Part shown: piece by piece, positions 63,026-64,000 of the stretch | Position numbering within the stretch: the stretch's first letter is position 1 | Layout of the letters: every line of letters begins with the position of its first letter | Source: Atherix ibis | Lineage: Eukaryota > Arthropoda > Insecta > Diptera > Athericidae | Assembly (NCBI GenBank): GCA_958298945.1 | Contig: CATQJD010000116.1 | Span: 558,001 to 622,000, forward strand | DNA length: 64,000 nt | Direction of reading: 5' to 3' | Made by a program: the position numbers and the translations under genes | Notes under the pieces: generated by a model | Seen by the model: the letters and a program-made list of their open reading frames with translations, nothing else | Told to the model about the DNA's origin: nothing | Database searches by the model: none

Positions 63026-64000
63026 GAATATGAAGTAGTATGTTTAAGAGGAATATGAAGTAGTATGTTTAAGAGGAATATGAAGTAGTATATATAAGAG
63101 GAATATGAAGTAGTATGTTTAAGAGGAATATGAAGTAGTATATTTAAGAGGAATATGAAGTAGTATGTTTAAAAGGAATATGAAGTAGTATGTTTAAGAG
63201 GAATATGAAGTAGTATGTTTAAGAGGAATATGAAGTAGTATGTTTAAGAGGAATACGAAGTAGTATATTTAAGTCGAATATGAAGTAGTATGTTTAAGAT
63301 GAATATGAAGTAGTATGTTTAAGAGGAATACGAAGTAGTATATTTAAGTGGAATATGAAGTAGTATATTTAAGAGGAATATGAAGTATTATATTTAAGAG
63401 GAATGTGAAGTAGTATGTTTAAGAGGAATATGAAGTAGTATGTTTAAGAGGAATATGAAGTAGTATGTTTAAGAGGAATATGAAGTAGTTTATTTAAGAG
63501 GAATATGAAGTAGTATATTTAAGAGGAATATGAAGTAGTATGTTTAAGAGGAATATGGAGTAGTTTGTTTAAGAGGAATATGAAGTAGTATGTTTAAGAG
63601 GAATATGCAGTATTATGTTTAAGAGGAATGTGAAGTAGTATGTTTAAGAGGAATGTGAAGTAGTATGTTTAAGAGGAATATGAAGTAGTATGTTTAAGAA
63701 AATATGAAGTAGTATATTTAAGTCGAATATGAAGTAGTATGTATAAGTTGAATATGAAGTAGTATGTTTAAGAGGAATACGAAGTAGTATATTTAAGTGG
63801 AATATGAAGTAGTATATTTAAGAGGAATATGAAGTAGTATATTTAAGAGGAATGTGAAGTAGTATGTTTAAGAGGAATATGAAGTAGTATGTTTAAGAGG
63901 AATATGAAGTAGTATGTTTAAGAGGAATATGAAGTAGTTTATTTAAGAGGAATATGAAGTAGTATATTTAAGAGGAATATGAAGTAGTATGTTTAAGAGG

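Larger units (their letters stand above)
1..64000 (+). repeat. 25-bp satellite DNA array, whole window
   Basis: One 25-bp monomer is repeated head to tail across the entire window without interruption or inversion; a consensus copy is at 30378-30402. Its landmarks are GAATATGAAG (positions 1-10), TAGTATG (11-17) and TTTAAGAG (18-25). My tally of length variants gives 2,567 units plus 21 bases: eight 11-mers, five 9-mers, one 22-mer, two 23-mers, eleven 24-mers, six 26-mers, two 29-mers and 25-mers for the rest. This closes exactly on 64,000 bases. Composition is 10 A, 8 T, 7 G, 0 C. Common substitutions are G17A, T18C, T11C, A8C, T6C, A5G, A24T, G25T and G1T. I do not recognise the family. 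Setting and size suggest eukaryotic heterochromatin; this is inference. Confidence 0.99.
1..64000. other. No coding capacity or other gene content
   Basis: The forward monomer contains TGA (positions 6-8), TAG (11-13) and TAA (20-22). The reverse strand contains one TAA per unit, opposite TTA at positions 19-21. Because 25 leaves remainder 1 on division by 3, each frame meets these stops within at most 75 bases, so consensus stretches hold only very short open frames. Variants that lose the reverse stop (for example TTGAAG or TATAAG forms) are isolated and only join neighbouring short frames. I saw no tRNA, rRNA, transposon end, telomere repeat or non-satellite island anywhere. All stretches not listed separately are plain monomers. 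Confidence 0.96.
55900..64000 (+). repeat. Higher-order repeat of about 1,025-1,125 bp and its multiples
   Basis: The GTTAAAGAGGAATGTG marker (TGTTAAAG at 56008, 58408, 59533, 61633, 62662) gives intervals of 2,400, 1,125, 2,100 and 1,029 bp. TATATATAAG occurs at 56431, 57706, 58831, 59956, 60356, 62035 (TATATA form) and 63089. Other recurring markers are GACGTAG, TTTAGGAGAAATATG and TACGAAG ... AAGTGG. The 400-bp step at 59956-60356 shows local duplication of 16 monomers. The repeat runs off the right edge, where the last unit is a 21-base partial. A 24-mer lies near 63700. Confidence 0.84.

Noticed and set aside
1..64000. CRISPR array
   Set aside because: The repeats abut with no unique spacers, and differences are point changes of the same 25-bp unit.
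1..64000. Open reading frames encoding a repeat protein
   Set aside because: A 25-bp unit shifts frame each copy, and stop codons recur in every frame on both strands within about 75 bases, so only very short frames exist.
1..64000. Human-type satellite II/III because each unit contains GGAAT
   Set aside because: GGAAT occurs once per 25 bp and is not itself tandem; the rest of the unit does not resemble diverged GGAAT copies.
1..64000. Telomeric or interstitial telomere repeat
   Set aside because: No TTAGGG-, TTTAGGG- or TTAGG-type tandem runs; isolated TTTAGGAGG strings are single-base variants (A22G) of the monomer.
1..64000. TATA-box promoters at the frequent GTATATTTAAG variant
   Set aside because: It is the common G17A monomer variant, occurring hundreds of times with no associated gene or start signal.
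1..64000. Hairpin, riboswitch or terminator structures
   Set aside because: A strand without C cannot form G-C pairs with itself, so any fold in the consensus would rest on A-T and G-T pairs only.

Overview
The whole 64 kb window is one uninterrupted satellite-DNA array. A 25-bp monomer repeats head to tail in a single orientation from the first base to the last; a consensus copy sits at 30378-30402. Numbering the monomer from the G of GAATAT, a hand tally of length variants gives 2,567 units plus a 21-base partial unit, and this closes exactly on 64,000 bases. About 35 units deviate from 25 bp. No flanking DNA, gene, RNA gene, transposon or CRISPR array is visible.

A single-motif array of this size points to a eukaryotic genome assembled from long reads, from heterochromatin such as centromeric, pericentromeric, subtelomeric or sex-chromosome DNA. 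The monomer matches no satellite I recognise, so I name no species. The consensus has 10 A, 8 T, 7 G and no C on the given strand (28% GC); every C on this strand is a derived variant.

The array is a mosaic of domains with their own higher-order repeats (HORs), tracked here by rare length variants and linked substitutions. 1-1552: a 1,022-bp period. 1553-4440: irregular monomers. 4440-9770: partial block copies at spacings of 2,160 and 3,660 bp. 9770-21690: two tandem copies of a 5,960-bp block that look more than 99% identical. 21690-27850: a 2,175/2,100-bp HOR with shortened 1,400- and 1,450-bp forms. 27850-34240: mostly unordered monomers with one 2,950-bp-offset duplication. 34240-37540: a 1,000-bp HOR. 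37540-55900: HORs of about 4.7 kb with nested 1.2-1.5 kb spacings and a 451-bp tandem duplication. 55900-64000: a 1,025-1,125-bp HOR and multiples.

Nothing here encodes protein: 25 is not divisible by 3, so the monomer's stop codons sweep all frames on both strands. The points of interest are the cytosine-free strand, its consequences for methylation, the strict 25-bp length, and the visible record of unequal exchange.
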